From assembly GCA_029959085.1 (NCBI GenBank), contig JARWIR010000010.1:30744731-30808730 (forward strand): a stretch of DNA of 64,000 bases, written 5' to 3'. The translations under genes were made by a program, and so were the position numbers. Within the stretch, counting starts at the first letter, position 1, and the number at the start of each line of letters is the position of its first letter. This DNA is from Nemophila menziesii. Taxonomy: Eukaryota; Streptophyta; Magnoliopsida; Boraginales; Hydrophyllaceae. Below the pieces are notes generated by a model, which saw only the letters and a list, made by a program, of their open reading frames with translations, was not told the DNA's origin and ran no database searches. Shown piece by piece: positions 10,623 through 21,790 of this stretch.

Positions 10623-13021
10623 ATGATCAAAAAAATAAATGGATGGAAGGAAAAGCTACTCTCGGATGGAGGGAAAAAAAGTTTTTATAAAAATTTATTT
10701 TGCTTTCAATCCCGAATTACACCATGTCCATCTTATTGTTCCCAAAAACCTTATGCAAATAACTTTCCGCGATTACTGCTACCTTGTGGTAGGGATCAAA
10801 AAATAAACGTTGTATTCATTGACTATACTATAGATCTCGGTTTTGCAGCCTAGGTGGTCGATTAGGGCCTAGCACCTAGGCCGGGTTACATGGGCCTAGG
10901 CGGAATTATACGGATTTGAATCCCATAATGTAATTTTGTATATTTTGTAATATATATGACGTAATTTTAGCAATTTTAACTATTTAAGTCATAAAATTCA
11001 TCAAACAACACTATAGTAAATATAAAAATACTAAAAATTGAGTTATAATATCAATTAAAGAATTCTCGAGAATAAGAAGAATAATAAGAAGGCCTATGCA
11101 GGCATGTTTTGTCATAATCGGCCCCTAGGTGGCCATTTTTTTGCCATTAATCGACTCCTAGACGGTCTAGGCGCCTATTCCACGGCGACTAAGACGCTAA
11201 GCAAAAATGCCTAGAGTTATAACTAAGCGTAAGTGGCAGAGGGGGAGTTGACTCTAAAAAAAATGCCTAGAGTTATAACTAAGCGTAAGTGGCAGAGGGG
11301 GAGTTGACGCCTAGGCGGGGAGATCTACAACATAGTTCATTGGAAGACATGTGACAAAGTATCCATCTCTAAAAACCTAGGGGAAATTGGATTCAGAGAC
11401 TTTAGAAAAATGAATCTTCCAGTTTTGGTATCAACGGCTTGGCAACTACTCCACAACCAAGATTCAATAGTCTTCGAGGCGATTAAAGGTACAAACTTTC
11501 ATTTTGAATTATTCCAGGAATGTAAACAAATATCTATTAAATCCTTGGCATGGACGAGCATACTAGCAAGAAAAGACACTCTCCTTGAAGGTTGTTTCAA
11601 GCAAATTGGTAATGGGGGCAACACTAAAATCCGGAACAAAAAATGGCTGGCATAACACATTGTCGTTTGTAAACCTAGCGGGTGTAGCCCCAAACTCGTT
11701 AATGACCTCATTAGCCAAGGTTGTTTGAGCCGGAATGTGAGTCTTATTTGTAACACCTTTCACTATTTGGCAGTTGATTTCATCTGCATGATACCTCTTT
11801 ATAACACAAAGGAAGAGGACAAACTCATATCAGTCCACGGAAAAAAGGGTGTTATACTACAAAGTCGGGATGTCATGCCATTCATGCGTTAGACTAAGCC
11901 GCTAGCGTTGAAACCTCATCATCTAGAGCTTACAAATGCTCGAAGACGTGAAAAGTTGTGTGGCATGCAAAGGAACCAACCAAAGTTAGAAATGTTATCT
12001 GGGCATGTTTTAATGAAGCTATCCCTTGTGGTACTTCTCTCTTTAAAAGTACTATGATGATATTGCAAGGTGTCGATTCTGAAATGACCCTATGGAAATA
12101 ATTGAGCACATCTATTTATCCTGCCACCAAGGTGTTGAAGTCTGGAAACACATAAACACCGGTCATGGATAGATTCTTAGAGACCTTATTGGACTTGAGA
12201 AAAAAATTATTCACCTTATCAAGGAGAGAAGAAATGAGGGCTGGAGCTCTGACATCTCTACTACCTTCGCCTTTGCAACTATCTAGTGTATTTGGAAAGC
12301 AAGGATGAAATATTCATTTAAAGGTAGACCATGGAACACCCACCTCATCTCCATTCAGAGAAATAATCTAGTAACAAGCTTCCATGGTCATGAATGGAAC
12401 AATAAGCCGAGAGTGATTGATAAACATGGAGCAAATGAACTGGAAAAGGAGCTTCCCCCAACATATGTCAATATTTACTATGATACTTCATTTAAGCCAT
12501 GAAGAAACTACATGGATTACGACTATCAATTTTGATAAGAACAACATCTCAATCACTTAACTGGATAGAAGATTTGGTGCAGCTGTGCGCTGGAAGAGGA
12601 AGCAACTGCTGTCTTGCTTGCTTGTAAGGATGCAACAAGCTCTAAGCATAGGAATTTTACAATTTGCATTGTCTGTCTTGGAGTTACCCAAGACCTTAAA
12701 AACACATTTGAAATCTGCTGGAGATCCCAACCTCTTAGTGAAAGATAAAGGACCTTATTTTGGCGAGATCCAACATATGTATTTGGCATATTTCTAGTAA
12801 TATAAATGAGGCTGACCTTCTTGCTAGAAGTTTTAGATGTAACCTCTCCTTCCTGAATTGGTCATTTGGTTCCTATCAGTGAATTGATCATTCGATTCCT
12901 ATCCGTGAATTGATCAAAACATTAGGAGGAACTAGAAACAAAACTGGAGTGGGCTGACTACCCCCTATGCAAAGTACTGTTACTTTTATTTTAATATCCA
13001 CCTTACTTTTGAAAAAAAAAA
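10623..13021 (+). pseudogene. Decayed L1-type LINE ORF2 fragment
   Basis: Several short frames in order match the C-terminal half of a plant LINE ORF2. The first is the post-reverse-transcriptase stretch at 10623 (INGWKEKLLSDGGKK, usual W-K-x-K-x-L-S-x-G-G-K). After an inserted repeat come a GEIGFRDFRKMN-like segment at 11370 and NGGNTKIRNKKWLA at 11600. RNase H-like pieces follow from about 12450 (VNIYYDTSFKP). The sequence ends with TACTTTTG and an A-run (13011-13021), the expected LINE tail. Reading the 10623-10821 and 11337-onward parts as neighbours restores the family order across the inserted repeat. Many stops and shifts are present and no function remains. Confidence 0.75.
10822..11336. 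mobile_element. MITE-like repeat, copy A (GTAGATCTC termini)
   Basis: The ends ACTATACTATAGATCTC and GAGATCTACAACATAGT are inverted repeats. The hexamer TCATTG lies immediately outside both ends (10816-10821 and 11337-11342), and the insertion splits a LINE reading frame. The interior is rich in CCTAGGCG palindromes and has an internal tandem duplication of about 55 bp (about 11203-11308). A second copy is at 55060-55520. It has no coding capacity. Confidence 0.75.
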
Positions 13022-13528
13022 GGTACAAAGATGAAGTATGCTATCGAATGAATGTAAGCCTAAAGGTATTAGGTCGTATTGATGTTTCTTGCGGTTAACT
13101 TTCAATATAATTTATGTTTGACTAAAAGAAGAAGGAAAGAAAACCACATTCCTATCAACTGAAAAAAAATGTATTTAGTCCAAATATATCATCCTCATCT
13201 TTTTTTTGAAATATCATTTTATTTAAGAAATCAAGCAATATTACAAAGTTCAATGAAAAAAATACTTTAAAAAATGATTAAGTCATGAGAAAACATACAT
13301 CATTATGACTTTAAAAATATTTAAACATCTGGAATCTCCTGAGGAAGCTGTAAGAGCACAATAACGACAAGATATGCGAAAAATATAAAAAAGACCACCA
13401 TCATGGATGTCATAATCGGTAATCGATCAAGTCGACATCTACGAATTGCTGTAAAAATTAATATTTCCAAACTTCCAAGGGTACCACCCTAAAACGACAA
13501 TGCAGTGGTGAGAAAAATCTAAAAAGTG
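13022..13528. other. Intergenic, one possible minus-strand terminal exon
   Basis: The stretch is AT-rich. The only item worth noting is a short open minus-strand segment ending at 13321, listed separately. Confidence 0.4.
13321..13448 (-). CDS. Possible terminal exon with membrane segment
   Basis: On the minus strand a good acceptor (TTTTTACAG, ending at 13449) is followed by an open frame of about 42 codons to a TAA at 13321-13323. It contains a strongly hydrophobic run (MVVFFIFFAYLVVIVLL) followed by QLPQEIPDV and the stop, which looks like a tail-anchored membrane protein end. No upstream exon could be identified and the SINE just upstream would lie in the preceding intron. It may be chance. 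Confidence 0.2.
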
Positions 13529-13536
13529 AAATGATT

Positions 13537-13651
13537 GGAGGTAACCAGTTAGGATTAGCTCATTGGCCAGAACCTTGGTCATCCAATCTAGTATTGCAGG
13601 TTCGAACTGAGTCAGTGACTCCGAATCCAAAATGTCTCTCCTATGTAAAAA
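13537..13651 (+). mobile_element. Short tRNA-derived SINE
   Basis: A box A match (TAGCTCATTGG, 13556-13566) and a box B match (GGTTCGAACTG, 13599-13609) are spaced about as in a tRNA gene. An A-run closes the element. AAATGATT lies on both sides (13529-13536 and 13652-13659) as target duplication. It is a retroposed SINE, not a tRNA gene, because no acceptor stem or cloverleaf can be formed around the boxes. Confidence 0.65.
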
Positions 13652-14247
13652 AAATGATTATATGATAACAATGGATAAAGGCATCAACCATGACATCACC
13701 ATAAGGGTTGGAGGAAATTTTGGAGGGAATGAAACCTTGATCTTTGATCTTTTATGGAATCATCCAAAGTATATTGAACATCTTCTTCATCATCACAAAG
13801 ACAATGTTTCACATAATTAAGATTTGGAGAGAAGTATTATTGGAAAAGATCATGTGATCATCTGAAAAGAATGCGAATTCCATCAATCCAACTAGAAAAA
13901 GAGACACAAATTTTATACGAACTAGATGATCAAAGATCCAAGCACTCAGGATGTAGGATGTATGAAATAACTCTCCTATCAGACACGGTCAATAAATACA
14001 ATTATATTCATGTATATAATATTCTCAATATTTTCCTTATCACTATGATCGATCATCACTATCAAATAAACATTCCAAGAAACTAAAACAACAACAAAAG
14101 CAAAGAAAGAAAAAGAGAAAATCTGTTTTTGTTCTAAACTACTAAACACCACCAATTAAATTCATCTATTCTAATCCTATTTAGAAGCTGGCCTCTGTAA
14201 AATAACCAGAATTTTTACTATCCAAAAGCTCCTATAATAACAGTGAT

Positions 14248-15462
14248 TCATACATTTAACGATCTTCTTTCTCTATTAGCAAACCATTGAACTGTTCTTC
14301 TTGCTATTGGAAGCCAAAGCCTCCTCCTTTGTTCCTCCCTGAAATCCATTTCATGTAGAGATGACTCTACACTACTGTTTTTTACGTTGAATAATTCTCC
14401 GAATCTTGAATGTACAGTAATTTCAGACATGGATCTTTTCTCAGAAGAATTTACAACTTTCGAAGAACTACTCGAATTATCTTGAAATTTTGCAGCGATT
14501 TTGCTTTCAAACAATCTCTTTCTCTCCATCTCCTCTTTAATATTCATGATCTCACCATCATTAACAACTTCATATCCTAATAGTTTCTCATTATTGGAAT
14601 TTAAATTTGAAAATCGTTTACTTGATATATCAACAAGCATTTCTGAATTCAAGAACAAAAGGTCTGAAGAACTAACATTACTCCACCTATTCTTTAAGAC
14701 AACATCGGATACCACAATTTTATGATTAAACTTATGCAAACGTTTATTATTCGTAATCTCATCTAAATCCATACTTTCTTGTATAGGTACTTCTTCTTCA
14801 TTCTCTACCTTTTCACCTTTCCTAAAACTGCTTCCAATACTATATCTTGACGATCCATGGCAACTTTCAACCCTTTCAACAAAAAGCTCGATATTCGATT
14901 CATCTCGAAGCTCAGATTGATTCCTTAAATACCTCAAACTACTTGATTTTTCGAACAACGAAACATCATCAGCACTAACCTTATGTCTACAAAGAGGACA
15001 ACTTGAGTGTTTCTCCAGCCATTGATCAATACAATCAATATGAAAAGCATGTTTACACTTTGGTAGTAATCGAAGAATCTCGATATCTTCGAATTTCGAT
15101 AAGCAAACTGAACATTCAAGACCATCCCTCGAACCTTTAAGAGAAGAGAATCTGAAATATGGAAGAGATTCGATAATAGATTTATCAATCCCTGATAAAC
15201 TTGGTCTTAAACGAGGAAGACCATCTACTATTCGTGTATTAACTTGAGCAGGTGAAGCTCTGTGACAGAATTTAGCATAGATTAGAAGGATAAAAGTTAA
15301 GGAAAACATGATTGATAAAATACCAATCACTACAGCAAGACTTGGTTGAAAGTTGCTAACAACATCTTGTGAATCAACGTCTAAATCACTTGAAGGGGAT
15401 TGTGATTTTACATTCAAGAACATGAGATGAAGAATTATAATCAAGACATTGAAATGATTCAT
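14248..15462 (-). CDS. ATL-family RING-H2 E3 ubiquitin ligase (ATL42-like)
   Basis: A single-exon gene of 404 residues. The frame is open further upstream but only with a GTG, so the ATG at 15462 is chosen. It leads directly into a hydrophobic signal-like segment (about residues 3-20). A transmembrane helix follows at about 42-63, then the ATL GLD-type region (GIDKSIIESLPYFRFSS, from about 91) and a canonical RING-H2 at about 117-158 with C-x2-C-x15-C-x-H-x2-H-x2-C-x10-C-x2-C and the DQWL tryptophan. The long, serine-rich C-terminal half matches the longer ATL12/ATL42 branch. Known for the family: membrane-anchored E3 ligases that pair with E2 enzymes through the RING, often in defence or carbon/nitrogen responses. 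All zinc ligands are present and the gene looks functional. Assignment to one ATL subtype is inference. Confidence 0.93.
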   Translation of the reverse strand: MNHFNVLIIILHLMFLNVKSQSPSSDLDVDSQDVVSNFQPSLAVVIGILSIMFSLTFILLIYAKFCHRASPAQVNTRIVDGLPRLRPSLSGIDKSIIESLPYFRFSSLKGSRDGLECSVCLSKFEDIEILRLLPKCKHAFHIDCIDQWLEKHSSCPLCRHKVSADDVSLFEKSSSLRYLRNQSELRDESNIELFVERVESCHGSSRYSIGSSFRKGEKVENEEEVPIQESMDLDEITNNKRLHKFNHKIVVSDVVLKNRWSNVSSSDLLFLNSEMLVDISSKRFSNLNSNNEKLLGYEVVNDGEIMNIKEEMERKRLFESKIAAKFQDNSSSSSKVVNSSEKRSMSEITVHSRFGELFNVKNSSVESSLHEMDFREEQRRRLWLPIARRTVQWFANRERRSLNV

Positions 15463-16460
15463 TTGAGATTGAAATAATGATTTTTCTTTTTGTTTTTCTT
15501 GTTCAAAGTAAGACACCTTTTTTGAGCATACTCTAAAATGTTTGTTATGATTTTTTGAATCATTTTTATATGAAGATTATGCTGTAAGCAGGTCAATTGC
15601 TCTCTTGGATTCTTCCCATGTTGCTGTTGTGTGCCGAACTCTAGTAATTTTTATTTATTCTATGTAGAATAAGTCTTTTTATAATTCACACTAGGTAGTG
15701 AGTAGAAGGTGAGAATAAAATATATTGGTTCACATGAGTATTTATACTGAATTAAATCAAGACATAAATCCTATTAACTCCTAAAACCCAACTATTCATC
15801 CCCACCCGATCCAACCCTTAATTTCTTCCCAAACAAGTCTAACGAATTTTTTGATTTACCATCGTTACCCCTAACCAAAAATCAAATAATATAAAATCTT
15901 TCCATGATTTTCACTACTAACCAACTCCATTTAAATAGTATATATATATATCATATCCCTATAATCATGCACGTTAGTATGGTAATTTGTCAATAAAAAA
16001 AGAAATCAATTCATATAAAACATAAAAGAAAAAGAAAACGCTGGAGAACAATGAAGCCGACCACCACTCCCTTCACGACCCTCTCTGTCGCTCCATAAAA
16101 TAAGAGTGAAAAGCCTTACGAAGATTCGTCAAAGATTTGTGGAGATGAACACGTCCTTCAATCCGGCGATGTTTAAGCTCTCCGTTGAACGAACATGCCA
16201 TCCTTTTTAGGCGGATTTTGCAACAACGAGCAACAAAAGGAGCATCAGGTTTCAGGACGGTCTTCTCCATGCCAGGGACCTAGTATGCAATTATTAATAA
16301 TATTGATTCTGCACTTTCTGGTGCGGCAGTATGAGGGCTTGAAAGGTGGACCAGGCTGTCAATTGATGGAGTGCCTTTGTGGTAGCTTCTGTATCGATTT
16401 GATGGTGACCATTTTATGTGTTTCAACTTTCAAGTATCCTGCACAAATCGGAGTTGAAGA
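15463..16460. other. ATL upstream region and intergenic DNA
   Basis: The first few hundred bases must contain the ATL leader and promoter, but no element can be fixed with confidence. Farther out, frames of 65 to 93 codons (16073-16476) on both strands show no domain and no splice logic. Nothing else is recognised. Confidence 0.4.
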
Positions 16461-16462
16461 CA

Positions 16463-16735
16463 CTGCACATTTCTGATGGGTCACGTGTGGAATATCAGTG
16501 GTGTGTTAGTTAGTAACAGTGTTTTGTACTGATGGGTTACGTGTGGACACACTGCACATTTCTAATGGGTTACGTGTGGAATATCAGCGGTGTGCTAGTT
16601 AATATAGGTGGTTTGTACTGATGGGTTACGTGTGGACGCACTGCACATTTTGATGGGTTACGTGTTGAATATCAGTGGTATGATAGTTAATATCAGCGGT
16701 GTGCTAGTTAATATCGGTGGTTTGTAATTACAGGT
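16463..16735. repeat. Tandem repeat of about 100 bp containing ACGTG motifs
   Basis: The block TGATGGGT(C/T)ACGTGTGGA, then ATATCAG(T/C)GGTGTG(T/C)TAGTTA, then TTTGTAC, recurs about three times with the last copy rearranged. The first unit contains a perfect CACGTG and later ones TACGTG. It is non-coding and lies between unrelated transposon debris. Confidence 0.7.
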
Positions 16736-17114
16736 GCAATTTATTTTGTAATTACTACGCAAATATCAAAGAAAAATATATAATCATTTATTCATTTTAT
16801 TAGTTTTGTTTTGTACTTTAATTTATCTTTTCCTTTTTTGTTTTGCAATTAATTGATTGATTGCATATAATTAGGAAATTTGTTTTGGTAAGTCAAAAAA
16901 TATTAATGGAGCAAAAGGGCAATCTAGACAATTTCGGTGGGGTGGACCTGGTGAGCAACTGACAATAGTCTGTGGATTCTTCCAGTCAATCACCCTTAAA
17001 TCAAAACATACTTAACTCACTCAATGAATATGTGTGATAAACTATATAAAGAGTGGTCTAGATTGCTATTAGAGTAATATAATTTTGTTGAGAAATACGA
17101 GAAATAATGATTAC
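16736..17114. other. Intergenic, nothing recognised
   Basis: AT-rich sequence between the tandem repeat and the inferred CACTA end. No frame or bounded repeat was found. Confidence 0.4.
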
Positions 17115-19420
17115 ACTGCTTCGGAATTGGCAACTATTGATTGCTTTTATAGTTGCTAATGACCTCGTTATTACTCGATAAAAATCTAAATCACCTCTAA
17201 TGACAATTCTTGATCACTAAAAGTTGGTCGCTAATGGTTACTCGTTAGAGGTCCACATTGAGGACTAATGTGGTCGCAAAAAAGAAAAACTCTTATCGGT
17301 CACTGATTTGGTAGATGAGATAACGCTTTACAGACCACGAAAATCGTTGCTAATGTTCTCCATTAATACTAACCATCCTACTGGTCGCCAAATATGTTAA
17401 ACCTCTATCGATCATTTAGTGGTCGCTAAATTCATTGTACCTTTCGCGACCACCTTGTGATCGTTGTAGGGCTTAGATCACCTGTCAGTCATTAAAAGTA
17501 ATTCAGAAAAAAAATCTTCAATTTAATATTTTTTAGTTCATTAAAATTACACCTGTTAAACCAAGCGTATACAAACATATGAAATATTGTTAGATCAACG
17601 AAAAATATTTATAAAAAATGAGAAATCAATAAATATCAGTTATTGTTTTATACAAATTAATAACAATCAACTTATACTACTAGATCGTTTCATATTTGTC
17701 CCTTTCAACGTATATAAACCCATCATCACTATCGATGTGCATCGTATAGTGTCCATCAACCTTATCTGTGTACTCGTCCTAAGTATCGTCTGACCCATAC
17801 TCATCATCTACAGTACTTGGATCGTGCTCTAATCTCTCTTGGTCAATTTTTGTGTATTCTCCGTTTTTCATGCGTTATCCATCTATCTATGCGTTGTCAT
17901 TCACATTGGGTATCGGTTCAGAGACATTACATGTCAACTCGACACCCCAAAAATCTGCACTCCAACCATACCGATCACTCACTTCCCAAACAACTTTCCA
18001 CGCACCGCATCACGATCCCTTAATGTGTACTAAGACATCAATGTAGAGTATCTTCTCTAGCTTGATTGGCCAAAATATAAGATTCATCTTTGTACCAGTA
18101 TGAACTAGTGTTGATTCTAGTCACGCCATGTTTGTTTTGTATTTTTATTTTTATGGTGTTATACCACTTGCACTCAAACACCATTACTAAACAATATTTT
18201 CTGATATCTACCTTGAACACATTAATCAATTAACCATACCAACTAACACCCTCGGTGAAACAACAAAAACCATAATATGTAGTGACTTCTTATTCCCCTT
18301 TCTCATGCGAGACCTATTTCTATCCATTAATGACACATGAATCATATATCCACATGGTACGGTTTGGACCGTTGCCACATGCTAATATTCTTCGATTACA
18401 ATGGATCGCCGACTTCCTTCATGTGAAACACCTATCAACAAAAAAATGGTGAGTTTTACTATTATAATTAATGATTTGATTTTAAAATATATTTTATCTT
18501 TTCCAAGAACCAGTTTTTAAATCTACTTCGATGAGTTTTTTTTCACATCTACACAACCCTCTACAACTAGTATCGCCTTGTGTTACCTGAAATGCAATAT
18601 GTTTTCTTTATACAATAAATATGAAAAATAAAGAAACAATAATTCTTTATATATGTAAATTAATTACTTCATATATATATTTGAATCTCATCAAAATTTC
18701 ATAGATGCACCAAACAAACGTGTTATTATCAATTTGTGGAAGATATACAAACTCTATTTTGCCATCATGTGACATTGTCTTTTGAAGATCGATATCTCTC
18801 TTGGTTCTGACAATGGATCCATAAATCTGACAAGATTGTTAAACATAGTCATTTTATCTTTGATATAACGTAATATGAAAGTCAAAGTCTCATCTACAAC
18901 ATAACTCTCGGCTACTGAACCTTCTGGTCTTTCCACATTTCGTATGTACTCCTTTAACTTCTTCAAATAACGCTTGAAGGGGTGTATCCAACTCATATGC
19001 TCCGGCCTACCAAGAAGTTCTTGTCATACAAGTGTATGACCAGATGAATAATGATATCATAAGAAGATGGTGGAAATATCATCTCACACATCAAAACAAT
19101 AACATCCTTTTTCCTTTTTACCAAATTACGGACACTTAAATACAAACCATACTGAAAATGTTACACAAACCCACGATGTCCTCGTTAATTTCTTTAAGCT
19201 CATTCAATCCTGGCACACTAGCAACAAAATGGAACTGCATCATTAAGTGATAATCGTGGATTTCATTCCAATGATCTTACTATAATCAATCACTATATTA
19301 TACCTTAAACTCGATGCAAAATCATCGGAAAACTTTTGGGCCTTCAATTATACTATGAAAGCATCTAGCTTATCTAAACTCGTCACATACTTTGCTTTCG
19401 ATTGCATCATGCTACCTCTT
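17115..19420 (-). pseudogene. CACTA (En/Spm) TNP2-like transposase remnant
   Basis: On the minus strand, degraded pieces match the domains that follow the transposase core in plant CACTA elements. A DUF4218-like region spans about 19400-18754, including the SWIHPFKRYLKKLKEYIRN stretch and RPEGSVAESYVVDE. A DUF4216-like region spans about 18230-17940, including HGVTRINTSSYWYKDESYI and a KVVWEVSD-like segment. The inferred 3' terminus at 17115 starts CACTGCTTCGGAATTGG, and the following 350 bp carry short repeated GGTCGCTAA-type motifs, as in CACTA subterminal regions. The catalytic part of TNP2 is missing and many stops occur. The opposite terminus was not found. Confidence 0.7.
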
Positions 19421-19916
19421 TCAAGGTGGGGCAACATGGACATCCTTTATACAATAAATACAAATACTATTAGAAACTTTTGAAGAGGAAGATGCAACAT
19501 AAGATGAATTTCTTCTAATAAATATAATTTTAAAATATTTTTTCTCACTCATGGGATCAAATTCTAAGCCACATATTTCAAAAGTCATTCTTTCATACAT
19601 CAGATTCTTCTTAACCTTAAGATGGCCCAAGAACACATCTCTATTTATGGGTTTTGTAAAATAATCTACATAACCTATTGCCTCTTGGTGCAAAATATAT
19701 AATAATTAGATTCTCACTACGATTTGAAAATCCTAAACATTCAAAGAACCATTTCAACCAAATAGTTTCTTTAACTGCTACCGAACATGTCAAAGTACCA
19801 TTTTCCATTGTGGAAAAAACAATACATTGTTGCTTATTGCTACACCAAGATATGGAGAGATTAGTAAGTTCAGCCCCTATTCTCGCCACTGCTCCCCTGG
19901 TAGTGGTAACCCACAT
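19421..19916 (-). pseudogene. Ty1/copia RNase H fragment
   Basis: Two overlapping minus-strand frames correspond to the C-terminal end of a copia polyprotein. The RNase H segment (ISWCSNKQQCIVFSTMENGT, then ETIWLKWFFECLG) matches the usual W-x-S-K-K-Q and E-x-x-W-L signatures. The last part (GYVDYFTKPINRDVFLGHLK) matches the D-x-x-T-K end of copia pol. A frameshift separates them, and acidic catalytic positions (for example after FST) are not conserved. It directly abuts the CACTA remnant. Confidence 0.7.
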
Positions 19917-19949
19917 ATATGCCGCTGCTCCCTTATTTGCTTTTATTGC

Positions 19950-21790
19950 ATTAAAGGACCTTGCAGACCTTTCTCCCTATCCAGCACAATTATTTTCTTT
20001 AATATTTCTTGAAGCGTTATCCTCGGATTCCTCAACTAAAGCCACTGTAGTATTTACCTTCAAATCGTTCCCATTTTTCCTCCCTGTTCAGAAACATCAC
20101 GAACGGAAAGACTCATGTTACTATCACGCGCAACACTCCCTTCACCCATCAACATTTCCCCTTTACCCTTTTCTTTATTAATTTTATTATTATTATTTTA
20201 TTCCCTATTTCCACCCAACATGCCAGCCACAGTAATTTTAATATTATTATTTTATTCCCCATTTCCGCTTAACATGCCAGCCACAGTAGCTCCATCTGAG
20301 CCTTTTTTTCTTAGTCGTAAATATCTCTACCTCCTGAATGGAGGTTAGCGGCTTCCTAGACTCGAAGTCAAGTGCTACTAATATCTTGTACCCCCGATCA
20401 ATTCCTACCTTTACCCGTCTCCACTCCATTATTTGATTTTTTTGATTTTCCTCTTGTACTAGTAGTCGCCTTACCCGATTCCACATGACTTATATTCAAT
20501 TCTGGGAATAATTCTTACCTTCCTCAATAAATAAAGCTCCAAACCGCGAGCCTAAATCCTTACTTACTCCACCGCGATACCAATGAGAATTGTAGTTACT
20601 ACCATTCTTGTTGTTCACACGACCCCCTTTTAACCGTCATCTATTCCCCATAAGTTGACTTCACCCTATTATTACTAATGCTATTTCTGGAATGTACCAA
20701 AACATTAGAGTCTCCATTCGTTTCAGGAGCTTGTTGAGCATCTGAATTTGTGTCGCATTTGTCATTTTCATGTCCAAACTTTCCACGTTCAAATAAAACT
20801 AATGTAGACCTTCATATTCAACTAAGCCAATATAAAATTTGGGTGTTAGAGCCTTACCCAAATCCAACTCAACCGCAAGCCTTGCTTAATTTTCTTTATT
20901 TCTCGCCTTAGTTAGGGGATCAATTCGAACAAGCCTTTCAATTTGATCTCCCATTTTCCTAAGTATACCGTTGTGTAATTTTGCATTCCCACGTTCAAAA
21001 ATCAAACCCAAACCGTGGTAGTGGTAATCGAATCCAAATGCGGCTTAAATTTAGGTGTCCACTCCCTCACAACTAGGTAGTGATCGAAAATCATCCACGG
21101 ACCCCTAACTAATGCAAAATCACAATCCTCTTTTATTGCAAACTTAACCATGAAATAGATATAGCCAACATCCATAATATCAAAATCATTCATTTCGGAT
21201 TCCATATTTGTTGTAATTTTTTTATGCAAAAAAAAAAGCCGAAACTAGCCTTGTAACCGAAAGCCGGACCAAACTGTATTACTCCACAACTGTATCCCCT
21301 CTATAATTTCATCTCTAGACTGTAACACTTGAGGGAATTCACAATTAGCTACTGGTTCCTCATCTTTTGTCGAAGAAACAAAAATCATTATCTAGCATGT
21401 TAATCCTATCTGTTTTGACCTCTCCTTCATCAATAATAGCATGAATAATCAAGTTCTTACCTATTAGTGCCGATTGCCAGCAAGAGTTTTTCCTTCGTGG
21501 ATTGTTCATCATCCCACTGCCGGAAAAAACCGCTAGTATAGGCTTCTGAGCGCCCCTTGCCATGCCGCCCGAATCTGCAGCCGCCGGTATGGGCCTAGCC
21601 TGCTTAGCTTGTCACGCGTTCAATTGCTCTAGCGTAGGGACTTCTCCATCGCCATTTGCGGCCACAACGCCATCCACCATCAAGACATCTGAGGATTCCC
21701 TAGTCTCAGGCGGCAGCGGCTCCATTGCACCCATTTTATTCGGTAAGTTTTCCGGCGTTGGATAGTACGGAGAAGCAATCTTGCCTGATA
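19950..21790 (-). pseudogene. LINE ORF1 (gag-like, DUF4283) remnant
   Basis: Minus-strand pieces match the ORF1 protein of plant L1 elements. A proline/glycine-rich N-terminus lies at about 21790-21560. A DUF4283 segment (21229-21002) holds ALVRGPWMIFDHYLVVREW. A following stretch (about 20960-20830) has KMGDQIERLVRIDPLTKAR and ARLAVELDLGKALTP, and a CCHC-like remnant (GKFGHENDKC) is near 20750-20790. Order and spacing are right for the family. Frameshifts and stops interrupt it. The RNA-binding role of ORF1 is known; this copy is dead. The part below about 20500 carries no clear domain. Confidence 0.65.

Noticed and set aside
13556..13609. Possible tRNA gene
   Set aside because: Boxes A and B are present but no acceptor stem or cloverleaf can be folded. 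A-run and target copies show a SINE.
14248..15516. Longer ATL protein starting at 15516
   Set aside because: The upstream start would be GTG. The ATG at 15462 leads directly into the signal-like segment, as in ATL relatives.
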